The notes below the pieces were generated by a model. That model was not told the DNA's origin. It did not search any database and was given only the letters and a program-made list of their open reading frames with translations. From contig JAJFPB010000005.1 of the NCBI GenBank assembly GCA_020881915.1, forward strand, positions 2,108,001 to 2,172,000: a DNA stretch of 64,000 nt. The letters are read 5' to 3'. Of this stretch, positions 35,075 to 47,762 are shown piece after piece. The stretch's first letter is position 1; each line of letters opens with the position of its first letter. Source of the stretch: Paramyrothecium sp. XJ0827. Taxonomy: Eukaryota; Ascomycota; Sordariomycetes; Hypocreales; Stachybotryaceae. The position numbers were made by a program, and so were the translations under genes.

Positions 35075-36802
35075 ATGTTCTCGTCCGCTCGGCGCTGGCT
35101 GCGTCAGAACAGGACGCCAATTGCCGTCGGCATCGGCGTCATTGGTGCCGGCTACGTCGTCACCCAGTATGTCTTGTCGAAAATCAACGACGCCCGCGAG
35201 CGCATGAGCAGCGACCGCATCGCCAAAGAGAAGTGAGTTCCCATTTGCCCCCCCCTCAAGCAACGGCAACATTCGCTGACCATCGACCTTCCTCTACGCA
35301 GTTTGCGGCGGCGCTTTGAGCAGAACCAAGAGGACTGCACCTTCACCGTGCTGGCTCTACTGCCAACCGCGACGGGCAACATCCTGGAGGCCCTGAACAC
35401 GGAGCAAATCACATACGAGATTCAACAAATCAAAGCAACCTCCAAGAATGCCGTCAAGATCCTGGCAGGCGATTCGACCGCGTCTCCGAGCATTGCCGAC
35501 ACCACGCTGACAGAAGAGGATGGCAAGAGCATGATCAGCTTGCAAAGCGAGACTGCCGCCAGCGCCGGCCAGCCTGCTTCACCTTCGCCTTTCGCCGCTA
35601 CCTCTGCTGCTACGGGCTCTGGCGCAAGCGAGAGCGGCAGTCAAGCCGATGCTCTACCACCGAAGCCTCGCAAGACCAAGAGACAGTTATGGGATGACTT
35701 GACCATCAGCGGTACGCTTCACTGCCTACCCCACGTCCCATTCTGAAGACACCGTTATCGCTGACCACCGCCACACACAGCCGTCACGAGAGCATTCACC
35801 TTGATTTACACACTCGCCCTATTGACTATGCTCACACGGGTGCAGCTGAACCTCCTCGGTCGCCGAAGCTACCTCTCCAGTGTCGTCAGCCTAGCAGCAG
35901 GCACGCAAGCGGCCACGATAAGTCTCGAAAATAATGACGATGATAACACGGAGCAAGTTTACGGCAGCGACTTCGACACGAATCGGAAGTACCTGACCTT
36001 TAGCTGGTGGCTGCTTAACAAAGGATGGGCTGACCTCATGCGCCGCGTGGAGAGCGCTGTGCGTACCGTCTTTGGCAGTCTAAGCCCGCGAGATCTCGTC
36101 AGCTTCGAAAGGCTATCCGACCTCACCATGGAAGTCAGGAAGCTGGTCGAAGGAGCCACGCCCGATGAACGAAGCAAGTCAGATTGGCTGAGGTTCCTGC
36201 TGCCCCCCCGCGATGGCGAAGATGAGGTGCTTCGCGAGTCGGGCATCGCGAACGGCGACCCTACCCAGGAGTCACCTGCTGCCCAAGCGTCGCGAGCTGC
36301 TCTAAGGCGGCTGCTGGATGAAACAGCTGATCTCATCGAGTCACCTTCATTTACCCACGTGCTCACGCTTCTTCTCGACTCTGCCTTCTCCCACCTCGTG
36401 GATCGAAAACTGGCCGCCGAGGCGTTCGATCTCCCGCTGCAAGGAGCTTCCGCTGCCGTTGAAGTCGCGGGCATGCGACAAACCAAGGTCGTCCTCCTTC
36501 CCAAGATCCTTTCCGTCTTGACACGGCAGGCGCACATCATCGGCAACGGTGTTCCCAATGAGTATCTTCAGGAGATTGAAACTGTACGAGCGTTGGAAGC
36601 ATTTGCAGCTGTTGTCTACTCGAGCAACTGGGAGAACGAGATTCGAGACGACGGGCTCATGGAAAGTGCCGTCCACGTCCGGGCGGCGGATGCGCAGGCG
36701 CCTGGCCAGGGAGCTGATCCGATAGATCAGAGCATCGTGCTGGTCGATTCGCCAGGAGGCTTCGAGAGCGCCTGGGAACGGGCCACAGAACAAAAGGCGT
36801 AA
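35075..36802 (+). CDS. PEX3: Peroxin-3 (peroxisomal membrane biogenesis factor)
   Basis: Peroxisomal membrane anchor for PEX19, needed to insert peroxisomal membrane proteins, and in fungi also a docking point for pexophagy and inheritance factors. Exons 35075-35232, 35302-35711 and 35781-36802 close to 529 aa; both introns are 69 nt. The N-terminus MFSSARRWLRQNRTP is followed by one membrane segment (about 15-37, IAVGIGVIGAGYVVTQYVL), then LRRRFEQNQEDCTFTVLALLP, the signature start of the PEX3 cytosolic domain. A second hydrophobic stretch (RAFTLIYTLALLTMLTRVQLNLLGRR, around 190-215) is part of the helical bundle. The C-terminal half (ETVRALEAFAAVVYSSNWE) is also family-typical. Confidence 0.96.
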
Positions 36803-37369
36803 CATGTATGATATTTTGGGCAAGATGAAGACGATCGGGGGGTTTCATGGGAATTGGATTTGTGCGGGCATCATGTACACATTGGGACTTCTCTTTAATG
36901 AACAGGGCCTAATAGAGCTCATGGCTAGCCTTTTGGGAGGGACGCAACGTATTCCATTGGAGGGTCAATGGCCGGTGTAACAATGTAAATGTACCATCAC
37001 TTCTTTCCAGCATTTTCAGCTGGCCTCGCAAATCCTCTGTGATATCCGGATGCCGGGAGGCTACTGCTCAAATCCAGATCCCCTCCAAATCTAGCTTGCA
37101 GCATCCCACCTCCTGTAGGCTTCTATGGCTCCTTGGAGGCAATCAACACCCGTTCAACCTATTAACAGAAGGTCTCCAAACACTTCTGGGTCTGCTTCTG
37201 GGGAGGCGGATGTGTATGTGTATGTGCCGCAGACCCTGTTGTGCCGGATCGCATGGAAGGCAGGCCTGTTGGGGGTATGCGGCGAGGCATCAGCGGGATT
37301 GTGATGGAGCGTGACTTCGCGATGAATGTTTGACTCTCAGTCTCGATGCGCTTTCGAAGGGGTAGCGGA
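36803..37369. other. Intergenic between convergent PEX3 and BET5
   Basis: Tail-to-tail spacer holding both 3' untranslated regions. No gene is seen. Confidence 0.6.
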
Positions 37370-38132
37370 TCACATGAGACCTCTGATGAACTGGTCCAGG
37401 CCAAGCTCGAACAGCTCGTTCTTAACACCTTCACCGCCCTTGTGCTCGACGGGAGCCAAGGGGTTTTTGACGACTGCAGGTAGATATGAGAGTCAGCTTG
37501 GTCAGTCTCCAAAGAGCCTTGGGTGCTGTTTCATCCCTCGTGGGGAGGGCGTGGAACTACACAAGTGGCAGACGTACCGTACTCAACCCACAGGTTGATG
37601 TATATCTGGTGCAGGACGTTGCGCATGCTCATGGTCATGGTGTCGGTGAGCAGGACGAAGCGCAGGTTGGCGGGGGTCTCATAGTAGTGCAGCTTGTACT
37701 GGGAGGTGCGGTAGCTGATGAAGGCGTCGTCGTCGCCGCCGAGCTTGCGGGCCATGTTGCGCAGGGAGAAGACGGTGCCGAAGATGAGCTTGGCGTCGTC
37801 CGAGGTCGAGCTACCGGGGCGCGGGCGCGGCGCGGCGGGGGCGGCCGGGGCGGAGGAGCCGGGGCCCGACGGCGGCAGCTGCTGCGAGGAGTCGGGGCGG
37901 GTGGGGAGCCATGATTTTGCGTAGATGCACTCGGCTGTGAAGGGGGCGCGCGCGAACACGGCGAGGTTAGCTCCCGAGGACGAAATGATGCTGGTGCGCA
38001 GCACCGAGAAAGGGAGAGAGGCAGAGAGAGCTGCGGAGGGATGGCAGGAGGGCATGACACGAAACATGTCAAAGGGTGGACGAGCGCGTACATACTGTGG
38101 CGATCGAATATGTAGAAGGAGTAGACGACCAT
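37370..38132 (-). CDS. BET5: TRAPP complex subunit BET5 (TRAPPC1)
   Basis: Core longin-fold subunit of the TRAPP complexes, the Rab1/Ypt1 and Rab11/Ypt32 exchange factors acting at the Golgi. Exons are complement(37370-37473, 37578-37934, 38096-38132), closing in frame to 165 aa. The first exon encodes only MVVYSFYIFDRH, the first longin strand. Then come TECIYAKSW, an Ala/Pro-rich insert of about 30 residues, LIFGTVFSLRNMARKL, the longin stretch YKLHYYETPANLRFVLLTD, MRNVLHQIYINLWVEYVVKNPL and the end GLDQFIRGLM, all family-typical. Introns of 161 and 104 nt are longer than most here. Confidence 0.95.
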
Positions 38133-39587
38133 GGTGTGTGGATCGTTCGCGGAAGAGGCTCGTCGTCGATGCTCTCGTCGCAGTTGTAGACGCGGCCGAG
38201 GGCGGGCTGCTGCCCCTGACTGGTTGGCGGGCGGGGACGAATTGGCGGAGGCGAGGAGGTCAGGTTGCTTCCTTGATGCGCGGTTCACATCTGGTGAAAC
38301 TGCTTGTGGAAGGGCGGAGGGGAGGGGGGGGGGGGAGCGCGGCCGTTCGGAGAAGGGGGAGGAGAGGGTAGTGGTGGAGGACCGGGGATGATTTGACGAT
38401 GGGAGTAAATATTGGCGGTCTAGATTGGCCGAGTCCCCTTGGTAGTATTCACATTGCCATGTGGTCAGGTAAGGTACCTAGGGGTGGGCTGATGGCAGGT
38501 ACCTACAGCAGGCACCCCTACAGTAGGCACACTAGAGGCCGCTGTGCCTGACCCCACGGTTTGCAGTGAGCTGGGCTACGACTTTTAGACCAGAGGTGCC
38601 TTGGCCCAGGTATGGAACCTTGGGATCGGGGCGGCTCTGAGGTCTGGGATGGGTACGGGTTTCACTTTTCGGCACCACGAAGGAACCCTTTGCGCAAAGG
38701 CTTATTACAGGCATCTTCAAGGTACAGCCCTGTAATGGATATGCGCGAATGTTCTTCGGGGCTCGGGTACATAATGAAAGTCAATTTGGGGGCGGCTTAC
38801 GGCCAGCAGAGGCAGAGCGATTGCAGCCGCATGCATGGATGCTTGCACGCTCCCTACAGCACTGTCTCAAGATGCCTGACTACCTTGCCTTACAGCACCT
38901 TATCTACTCACCTTGCATGACCACTTACACCATGTCTCCCTCATTCCTGCATCTGAAAAGGCGTTCCTCCGACTCAGCTACGATGAGGTAGGCAAAAGTC
39001 ATGGCGCAGCGGACATGTACGACTGCTATGATCCCAGAGAACTGACGGAGCGCACGACGGATTCAAGACGATAAAGATCGGCAAAGTGCCCGTTGAACGA
39101 CGTGCGCTCCGGGCTTACGGTAAGGCAATGCAAGGTATAAGGGAGTCTAGTCTAACTTTGCGGTTGGAGCTGCAGCGAAACCTGGCCGGTTGCTGGCCAC
39201 ACACCCTGTGTGCTATGTTTAGGACCAGTGTTCGTCCAAGTTAGAAGCCAGTCCAGCCTTGCCCCGCCGACGGTATCAGTTACTGGATTGCGACCCCAGT
39301 TCCAGTTCCAGCTCCAGCTCCAGCTCCCGCTCCCGCTCCAGCCCACTTCACCTTGCGGTACCCTTGCCATGTCAAGTGCAGTGCTTTCTTTAGTCCGTTC
39401 AGCCTTCTCGGGCCAAAAACCCAAACACAAACTCCCATCGCGCGATTCCTTCTTCTTTTCTCTTTTCCTTTCTCTCTCTCTTCTGTACCGTACTCTGAAC
39501 CAAGCGTGATTGCGCCCCCTCGACTCCATCCCTCTCCGTTCTCCCCACCTTTTCTTCGTCAAAGCATCCTCGAAGCCAGAGCCAGCC
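38133..39587. promoter_or_regulatory. Divergent intergenic region between BET5 and the CaMKK-type kinase
   Basis: Holds the promoters of two divergent genes. It contains a G homopolymer of about 13 nt around 38322-38335, GGTACCT and GGTAAGG motifs at 38465-38530, and a pyrimidine-rich kinase leader from about 39290. No gene is seen. Confidence 0.5.
39296..39342 (+). repeat. Degenerate hexanucleotide repeat (CCAGCT/CCCGCT)
   Basis: Roughly eight tandem CCAGTT, CCAGCT and CCCGCT units in the leader region of the downstream kinase gene. Seen directly in the sequence. Confidence 0.8.
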
Positions 39588-41775
39588 ATGGATGCCCCTC
39601 CAGAGGACCCCGCGGGCGCATCACCGTCGTCACATGCGCTTAGGTCCCCGACAGTCACCGTCCATGACCACGACGAGACCCCCGTTCCCAGCGTCACCCC
39701 TCTGTAAGAAGGAATTCTCTCTGCGCTCCCGCTACGCATCGCCTCTGACTTTGCTTCTTTCTCGCCCCGTAGCTCTGGTCGCCACCGTAGCCCAAGCTTC
39801 GTGAGCCCCGCGCGACAACACAAGCGTACGCCCAGCGTCCATCGAGAAGTCAAGGTTGGTGCGTGATCCGCGTAATACGGAACCACGACGCTCACGCGCT
39901 TCGCAGGAAACGCTCGACGCCCGAGTCGAGTTCGCCAGCGATGACTACGACGGCAGGACCCATCACCGGATCAACCAGTACACCATACACGACGAGATAG
40001 GACGAGGCTCCTTCAGTGCCGTCCACTTGGCCAAGGATCAAAATGGCACAGAATACGTAAGATACCCCGCGCAGCTCTGCCATGTCCTCTCACTCGAGCT
40101 GCCATGGCTGACATGTCCTCAAAGGCCATCAAGGAGTTCTCCAAGACACGCCTCCGCAAGCGCGCCCAGTCCAACATCCTTCGCCAAGGCGCCCTTCGAC
40201 CCCGCCGCCCACCAGGTGACCCCTTTGCTCCTAGGATGGGCCAGCTCCAAGCACCAGATAGACAGGATGCTCTGTACTTGATACGAGAAGAGATTGCCAT
40301 CATGAAGAAGCTGAACCACCCAAACCTCGTACAGTTGATCGAGGTCCTTGATGACCCCGAGGAGGACTCCCTCTACATGGTCATGGAAATGTGTAAGAAG
40401 GGCGTCATCATGAAGGTAGGGTTGGACTCTCAGGCCACTCCATACAGCGACGATGAGTGTCGATGCTGGTTTCGAGACATGATCCTCGGCATTGAGTACC
40501 GTAAGTGAACCAACGCTACTCCAGCGAGCTTGACCGACCCGACTCGGCAAAAGGTAACCAGATATTCCAGTGCACGCTCAGGGTATCATTCACCGAGACA
40601 TCAAACCGGACAACTTGCTAGTGTCGGACGACAACGTCCTGAAGATTGTCGATTTTGGCGTATCGGAGATGTTTGGCAAGCCCGAGAATATGCGAACAGC
40701 CAAGTCGGCAGGTTCGCCGGCTTTCCTCCCCCCCGAACTTTGCGGCAAGCACAACGAAGTCTCGGGAACGGCGGCCGACATTTGGTCCATGGGCGTGTCT
40801 CTCTACTGCTTCCGGTACGGCATGATACCATTTAACAGAGACAGCATGATGGAAATCTACGAAGCCATCAAGAATGACAGCCCTTACATACCCGACGACG
40901 AAGATCCAGAATTTGTCGATTTGATGAAGAGGATATTGGAGAAGGACCCGGAAAAGCGCATCACCATGACGGAACTGAGAGTAAGCTGAGCGGCTCCGCC
41001 AAGCAAAACCGTCAAGTACTTGTTAACACTGGCTGATTAGGAGCATCCTTGGGTGACCAACGGCGGTACGGCACCGCTCTTGTCGGCCGAGGATAATTGT
41101 GCCGAGAAAATCGAGGCCCCGAACGAGTTCGAGCTGAATCGAGCCATTACTAGGAAAATGAACCACCTCCTCTGCGTCATGAAGGTCATGAACACATTCA
41201 AAACACGCCTTGCCAAAAAGAACCTCAAGGCCGGCAACGACTCGGCTTCCTCGCTGCTGAGCTCGTTGGACCCGGCTGAAGAGAAGGCCAAGGCCGAAGA
41301 GATCGAAGCTATCATCGCGCAGCGCAAGAATCTCCTACGTCCATCTGCCGAGACGTCAGCGGAGCTTGATGACTCTCGTGAGAAGAACCAGCAGCCACAA
41401 CCACTTATCTTGGGAATAGGTACAGGAGCTAAGGATGCGTATGCTCAGGACGACGCAACCTCCGACGTCGTGGCGGACTCACCGACAGCAGTCGATTTTG
41501 ACGTGTATGACCGCGCCTACAAGGAGGCGGTCGAGCGGCAGTTGAAATCACGCTCCACGGAGAAGCCAACCATGTACCTGACAAGATTCGTCAAGGACAG
41601 GGAGCCCTTCAAAGGCGTGGTCAATGTGGGGGACGAAACCGATGGGCTGGTCTCCCTGTTACCGCAGCCTGCGCATACGGCATCGTCTAGCACACGACAA
41701 GCTTCAAACTCGCCAACAGGGGCCGATAAGCTGGTCCAACTGACGTCCAAGATTGCCGTCTCGGGCAACGTGTAG
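39588..41775 (+). CDS. Calcium/calmodulin-dependent kinase kinase-type protein kinase (Ssp1/Elm1/Sak1 group)
   Basis: Serine/threonine kinase of the group that phosphorylates the activation loop of Snf1/AMPK and related kinases. Exons 39588-39703, 39773-39854, 39907-40056, 40125-40500, 40571-40980 and 41041-41775 close in frame to 622 aa. The glycine loop is GRGSFSAVHLA, the ATP-binding Lys is in AIKEF (residue 119), the catalytic loop is HRDIKPDN (249-256) and DFG is at 269-271. The activation segment reads AGSPAFLPPEL. Between the ATP-binding Lys and the next helix is an Arg/Pro-rich insert (about 135-155, RQGALRPRRPPGDPF), a hallmark of CaMK kinases. The C-terminal region is Glu/Lys-rich with no second domain. 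The splice joins TEY-AIKEF and GIEY-LHAQG fall on invariant kinase motifs. The ATG at 39588 is preferred; the frame is open to an earlier one at 39510. Confidence 0.94.
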
Positions 41776-44700
41776 GATGAATTGGGGCTGAATATTTAGG
41801 AACACGAATCTGCCGGTTGTATGTTATGGCTGAAGATCTGGAAATGTAATGCCGCGATTTGGTTGGAGGTTCTTTTTGGTGTAAACTGGAGTTCCAGGGG
41901 CGTTTTCATCTGCCATGTTATTCTTGAGCATGAGTTGCCATGCAAGTGCCAGCAAGCCGACATTTGAAAAGCTTGCCATTGCGTTTGTCGGGTACAACTA
42001 GCGTATGTAGTTGTGCCGCGAATACTCGCTGTTAATACGAATCGCACTTTTTGGACTCCTAGCCGGGGCACCTCGTAGTGATGAAACGAACGTCCTGTGC
42101 CACGAGGAAGACCACGGCATGGAACTGCTCCCCACCTCAGCAATTCATGCTGGTCTTCGTGAGCGAGGTCCTGGGCCATATATGCTACCTCAATCAGGTC
42201 GCGTGTGCTTTTCACTCGCAATTATAAAGGCGGTAGACCAAAGCTAGCGCAGCAGCGTCCGATGAAGGTGCCTTGTCTCGAGGGCGAGCGAGCCTTTGCC
42301 ATCGCCAGATGTTCAAAGCTGAATCTACGTCGCTGCAACATCTCCAAGGGAAGATACGCAAGCAGTCTCGGAGGCGGGTAACGAGTCAGGACGGCACCCC
42401 CAAGAGCGCAATGCACACCATGAACAGGGCCCCCGGCTCGCGATGCGCAATAGCTGCTCTAGTCGCGCGACGTACTCTATACCTGAAATCCCCCTGCGGT
42501 GAGCTGCCAATTAAGGTCCTGTTATACTGTCAAGGTTCGGGCGGAAGTCTTGATCCCAGTGCATGTAGGGGCGGCAGCGCGCGCAAGCATGCACAATGCA
42601 ACGTCTTCCACCCCCCAGGTTACCAAGGTGAGCGGACCACTGAGACGCGGGAGCATCGGCACGAGGGAACAGTGCTGGCCAACGATGTTGCTGGATGAGC
42701 AGGGAAATATATGGAGAAAAACAGAGAGAGAGAGAAACGGCAAAAGAGTGCTCAAAAGTGACGTCAAGCATGAACCAAGACATGAGAGGTTTCCTGACTA
42801 TCTCCAGCGAGCAATTTCGCGCCTCTATGCTGCGGATCATAAATCAAATCGATAAGATGTAGAATACAACTGCGCACGAGTCATGTAGGCGCCTATTGTA
42901 ATAGGAGCATCTACAATACTCTCAAGATCGTCAACGGGCAGGATGTATTCCTTTCACGCCAGCATCAACGTATCCCTACAAGGCATTGGCATTCTACGGT
43001 CTTGCGAGGCATCTTTACCTTGGAAGTGGTTGGCGGCCTCCCGGTACCTGTCACTTCGCTCAAAAATGATCCAATACGACCATGTTCTGAGAGTTTCAGT
43101 ATTCCTATTCGCTGGAAACTTTTCAACATGAGATTTGCCCATGCCCGTATCGGCTGCCAAACGTCGGCGTGGTCTGAAAAGGGCGAGGCGGTTGATCGAG
43201 CATAGCTCAACGGGTTGCCTGCTTGATGCTGTTCGGGGATTTTGAGAATCCTGGTAGATGTGTTACGGTGAAGTTGCTGCATAGACTCGCATCGTCACGC
43301 AGTTGAGTTGTGGCATACGGGCCATACGGATGCTTTCCACACGCTTTGCCGCTAGTTTGAGCAGCCTCATTTCATCAAGAATATGCCGACAATGAAAATA
43401 CCGCACCGCAAAACATTGAAAAGGGGCACAAGGATGTAAGCAGTTGGCAACAGATGCAGAAATGCAAACCAAGAATGGTGGCGCTCTGCATGTGTGCTTG
43501 CTTGATGCGCGGCAGCTCGCCCATCCATTTGCATACTATAGCCCATGTCTTGAATCTTGCACCACATGAAGGACGGGCAAATATGCATGCTAGCCGGGCC
43601 AAGCAGCAGTAGTCTGGCGGCATCATGCAGAGTGACTTCGTAGGCGTGAGCAAGGTGATGAGACTGCTGACCGACTATCCTCCATCACAACGTGATATTG
43701 CGGTGTAGAAGAGGCGATATAAACAACAACATGCAACTTAACCATAACGGATGTATCTTAATTCGCGACGCTGCATGAGCTCACGTTTCTCCACGTGGAA
43801 CCGCTGGCGTTTGAAGGATCGGCCCCATAAATACGCGAAATGCGGTTCATTAAGCCACACCATTGCGCGACGGCAGATCGGCTGGCGTAAGGAACCTCGA
43901 TATCTGTTGGCAGCTCAACAGGTGCTATCAAAAGTGTGACCAGTGCGGGTGGCCGGAATGGTTGCCGTTACGACATTTTGCACGTAGTCCGCTGGTGGTG
44001 TGTTCCGCCATTCGGTTTGCAATCCATCGAACATGGCGTAAAGCATATCTCGACCTGTCAAACCAGGAACAGCCTTGCGTCACAAGGTTCCTGTCCTTGA
44101 AGGGCAAAGGGCAAAGGGCCGTGGCGGTGGCAGTAGGGTGACGGGATGGGATGGTGGTGCATGACGTCGTCTCGGCACAAAGGGAACGAATGTGTTCCCT
44201 TCACTGTGCGCCACGCGGCGAGGGGCTGTGCGGCGGCACAGTGCGGAACCGGTCTCTCGGTAGACCTGCTTGAGGCGAGGCAAGGTACTGTGCCATCTCA
44301 GGCTGGCGAGCTCCTACAGCTGCCAAGGTGCTAACCCGAAGCAATGATCCACGACCCTCCACGTCGAAAGCTTTCCGTGGCCACTACCAAGTACATGATG
44401 CTGCTGCAGCCATCCGCTGTGCCGATCACTTGGCTCCAAGATGACAATTGGCGGCCACGGGGCGTTTGGGCTGAGTCAACGATATGTCATAATTCTAAAC
44501 AATTCTCTTGGCCTTTGTGGTAACAAGCATTGCCAAGTACTGCGCCATCAAAGATACTGCAGAAACGAAGGCCTGTCGGCCAAGCTGTGTGCCGAGGGTT
44601 GACGAGAAAACGCACATGTCGTAAGCATGAGGAACACCGTAATGGGACGGCAAAGAGGGCTGGCTGGGGTCACGACGTGATGATAAAAGCCAGATCTACG

Positions 44701-47700
44701 ATGTACTTGTGAGAGGGGCGTCTTTTTTTATCCGTGCGAGCAATATAGGCAGCTGATCGCTCTTGCCGTGACGAGCACAGAAATCGTTACCAGTCACGCG
44801 GTTTCGTAATGGTTTCCTACCTTGGGGCAACCGGGGAGAGCGCATCTTTCAGGTACTTTCTCTAAGAACGCTGCCAATCAATAAACCCCAGCCACCATCC
44901 AAAGGAACGCAAAGTGACACAGTTGGGCTTATTACGAAATCAATGCAACAGGGGAGCATGCTCTCAAAGCCGATAGAACGGACCCCTTAGCACGCTATGT
45001 TGACGAGGTGTCCGTTCAAAACCAACCTCGAAGTACACACACCACATGTTAGGAGGACGACATGTGGAGGGCCAATAACCTCACTGTAAAATTTACGCCT
45101 TGCAGCACAGTCACCTCGTCTCAGAACCACCAGGCAAGGACCGAGATAAAATGCCCTGGCCATGGCCAGACAGCATGCAACCTCGAGTCCATTCTCATTC
45201 TGCGGAATTTCGTACTTGGCAAGTTGACCGCCCCAACATACATATACATACATAATATAATAGCCCAGGCTCGGCCGGGGGTGAGGTTGACCTTCCAAAA
45301 GCTGCCATGTGCTGGGAGGGGCTCGGCACCAACTCGATTCGGAGCTTACGAGGCATAGTTGGCCGTGGTTCACAAGGACCCCGATCCTGTGTCTGCATGC
45401 AGGTTCCGGACCGCAGCCTAGACGTTGATGTACCTACCTTACCTGCTGCGGGTGTCTCCTTGCTACGGAATTCGGCTAGGCCTAGACCTAATGGATACTT
45501 GGAAGACGCCACACACTGCGCATTCTCATCCGTCCTGCCTCCGGACATGCACCCAAAAGGTATGCCAAAAGAAGCAAACATTGGCATCGCAGCAAAGTAA
45601 CAACACACCTTGCCTTTGCATGTGTGCCTACTTGGCCATTGGAGGCTAAGAAAAGGCAAGATTGTCCGTTTCCTGCACCATGCTGCAAAGCCGCACCGAA
45701 ATTTGGTCCATGGTTCATCCATCTTGCAGGACTGGACCTACAGCACACATTCACAGGGTACTTTTCGGATGAATATTCCGTCTCTGAAGGCGGTGATTGG
45801 CCGGTGTTCCCACGGGCTGCCTCCTGGGCCCAGAAACCCACTCCGTCGTACCCCGTACCTTGCCATGCATGCCCCGAGGCTCCCCATCCCCAAATCAGTT
45901 TGTTGCTTCTTCCGACTCGCCCTCCCGTTTTCCTTGCCGATGTCTCTATACGCTCGAGCCAGTCAAACGACTAGTCTCTTTACCTACTGTTCCCATACCG
46001 TAAGTTTTCATCTCAATTTTGTCTTTCTCTTCTTTTCCCTCTCCCCTCCAGACCCTCGCCGGCTCCAGTGGCTGCACCTACCACGCTGGGTCCTGCAGGC
46101 CCATTTCCCGAGGTAAAACGTACAGCTCCCGGCAACGGCATCCCTGGGCACCGTAGATGGGCGCCGCGGGATGCCGTACCTGGGAACGATACACTCCACG
46201 TCGGCGGTGCCAACAAGCCGCCTAGAGCTGAAGGAGCTTGGTGCCTCCCCAGCAGTTTGTCCAAGAAGATACTTTCCCACCCCCTCCGTTGGCCTCTAAA
46301 TTACCTCACGGCGGCCCTGCTGCACCATGCACCTCACCACCCCTACCTGGATACTCAGGTAAGGTACTGTAGGTAATATGGCCGTTCATGTCACCTGTAA
46401 TTTGTCAGTGAAGGAGAAGCTGCTGGACTCCAGAGGTAACCAGCCATGCGCCCCACCTCGACCCTACCGCGCGGTTGTGGGCGAGGTACCACGGGTACCG
46501 TTCATGGACCTCGTGCCTCTCTGTTTTGCGCGCGAGTCTCCCTCATGTGAAGCTGTACTTTTGATCGTGGCCAAAGTATCTCCAGGAACCTTTTTTTTCG
46601 TTGCTCGCTCACCTACAATCCAAACAACAAATTCCCTCTCGTCGGCGGCGTCTCGCCCCTTTGCTTTAATCGGATTGGTCTGGATTGTCCCTTTTTTTCT
46701 CTCTCTGCCTTTTATTTTCCCCCCTTCCTTTCCTCTTTGCGTTCGTAAAATTTTCTGTCGTTCCCCATCCAGCCCACGCAACTTGCCCTCAAAAGGTATT
46801 GCTTAAGCTGCAGCCCGTACCTCGCCTCGCTCTGTCTTGCCTTGCCTGACCGTGCTGCACCCTCTTCGGTCTACCTTGCCTTGTTGTGCCTTTACCTGCC
46901 ACCACCACGACCACCACCACGACCACCACCACTACCACCCCATTACTTACCTTATTACCTACCTACCCACGTTACTGAAGGTACCTACCTTGCCTTACCT
47001 CAACTCTACCAAAGAGTGGCCTCTAGCCTCCCCCGTCTCCGCTCTCCCACCTCTTCCACATTCTAACCCGTTTCTCTCTCTTCCTTGACTAAGTGTTTCT
47101 CCCTCGCTCGCCTTTTGTTTTCTTACCTTACCTCACTTCTTTCTGCTACACTTGCTAGTCCTTTCCGTCTTCATCTTCTCCTCCTCCTCCTTCCTCCTCT
47201 GCTTCACTTTCTCTCCTCCCTAAAGCCTACTTCGGTTCGTTTCGAAACCTACGACCCATTACACTCTACTGTCTGTCGGCGTTTCCCTCAAGCCGACATT
47301 CCGCCGGGCCCTGTGCCCCCCCCCTAACGCCCTCCTGACGGCGTCTCCCACGCCATTGCGCGCCCACCAGCAACCCGCCTGTCCTGGCCCTACGACGCCA
47401 AAAATTACCATTGCCAGGACGCTGGTGCATTTCCCTGATGCGCATGCCCCTCCACATTACGCCCGCCTTCTGGAGACAGTAACTTACACGACGCTACCTC
47501 ATTGACCCTTGTTCTTGCTTTCAAATCAAATCAAATCAGAGCTAAGCTTGTGAGACAAGCCCCCCCCGGAGAGACCAGCATTATAAGACCCCGGCTTGCA
47601 ATACATCATCTGCCACCGTCGTCACTTACATTCACGGACACCCATCAAGCGCACTCGCCCCGCCACCCGCCATCCCACGTTGCGGCTGCTTTGCGCTGCT

Positions 47701-47762
47701 ATTCAAGCGAGCGCTGCCAAACATCTTGTCACAACACCACTTTTTTCTGCTTTTCGAAGAAG
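41776..47762. other. 6-kb gene-poor region before the HAL-type kinase
   Basis: No supported protein gene: the longest frames (for example 45195-45722 minus, 45610-46116 plus) overlap on both strands, are rich in Cys, His, Trp and Arg, and lack family resemblance or splice structure. No tRNA is convincing. From about 46500 the plus strand becomes a pyrimidine-rich leader, with TACCTTACC motifs at 46355-46380 and 46820-47145 and a trinucleotide repeat at 46899-46940. Confidence 0.5.
46899..46940 (+). repeat. CCA/CGA trinucleotide repeat
   Basis: About fourteen units of CCA, interrupted by CGA and CTA, in the presumed leader or promoter of the HAL-type kinase. Seen directly. Confidence 0.8.

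Noticed and set aside
45195..45722. 175-codon minus frame in the 6-kb gap
   Set aside because: Noise-like composition and overlap with plus-strand frames of equal quality.
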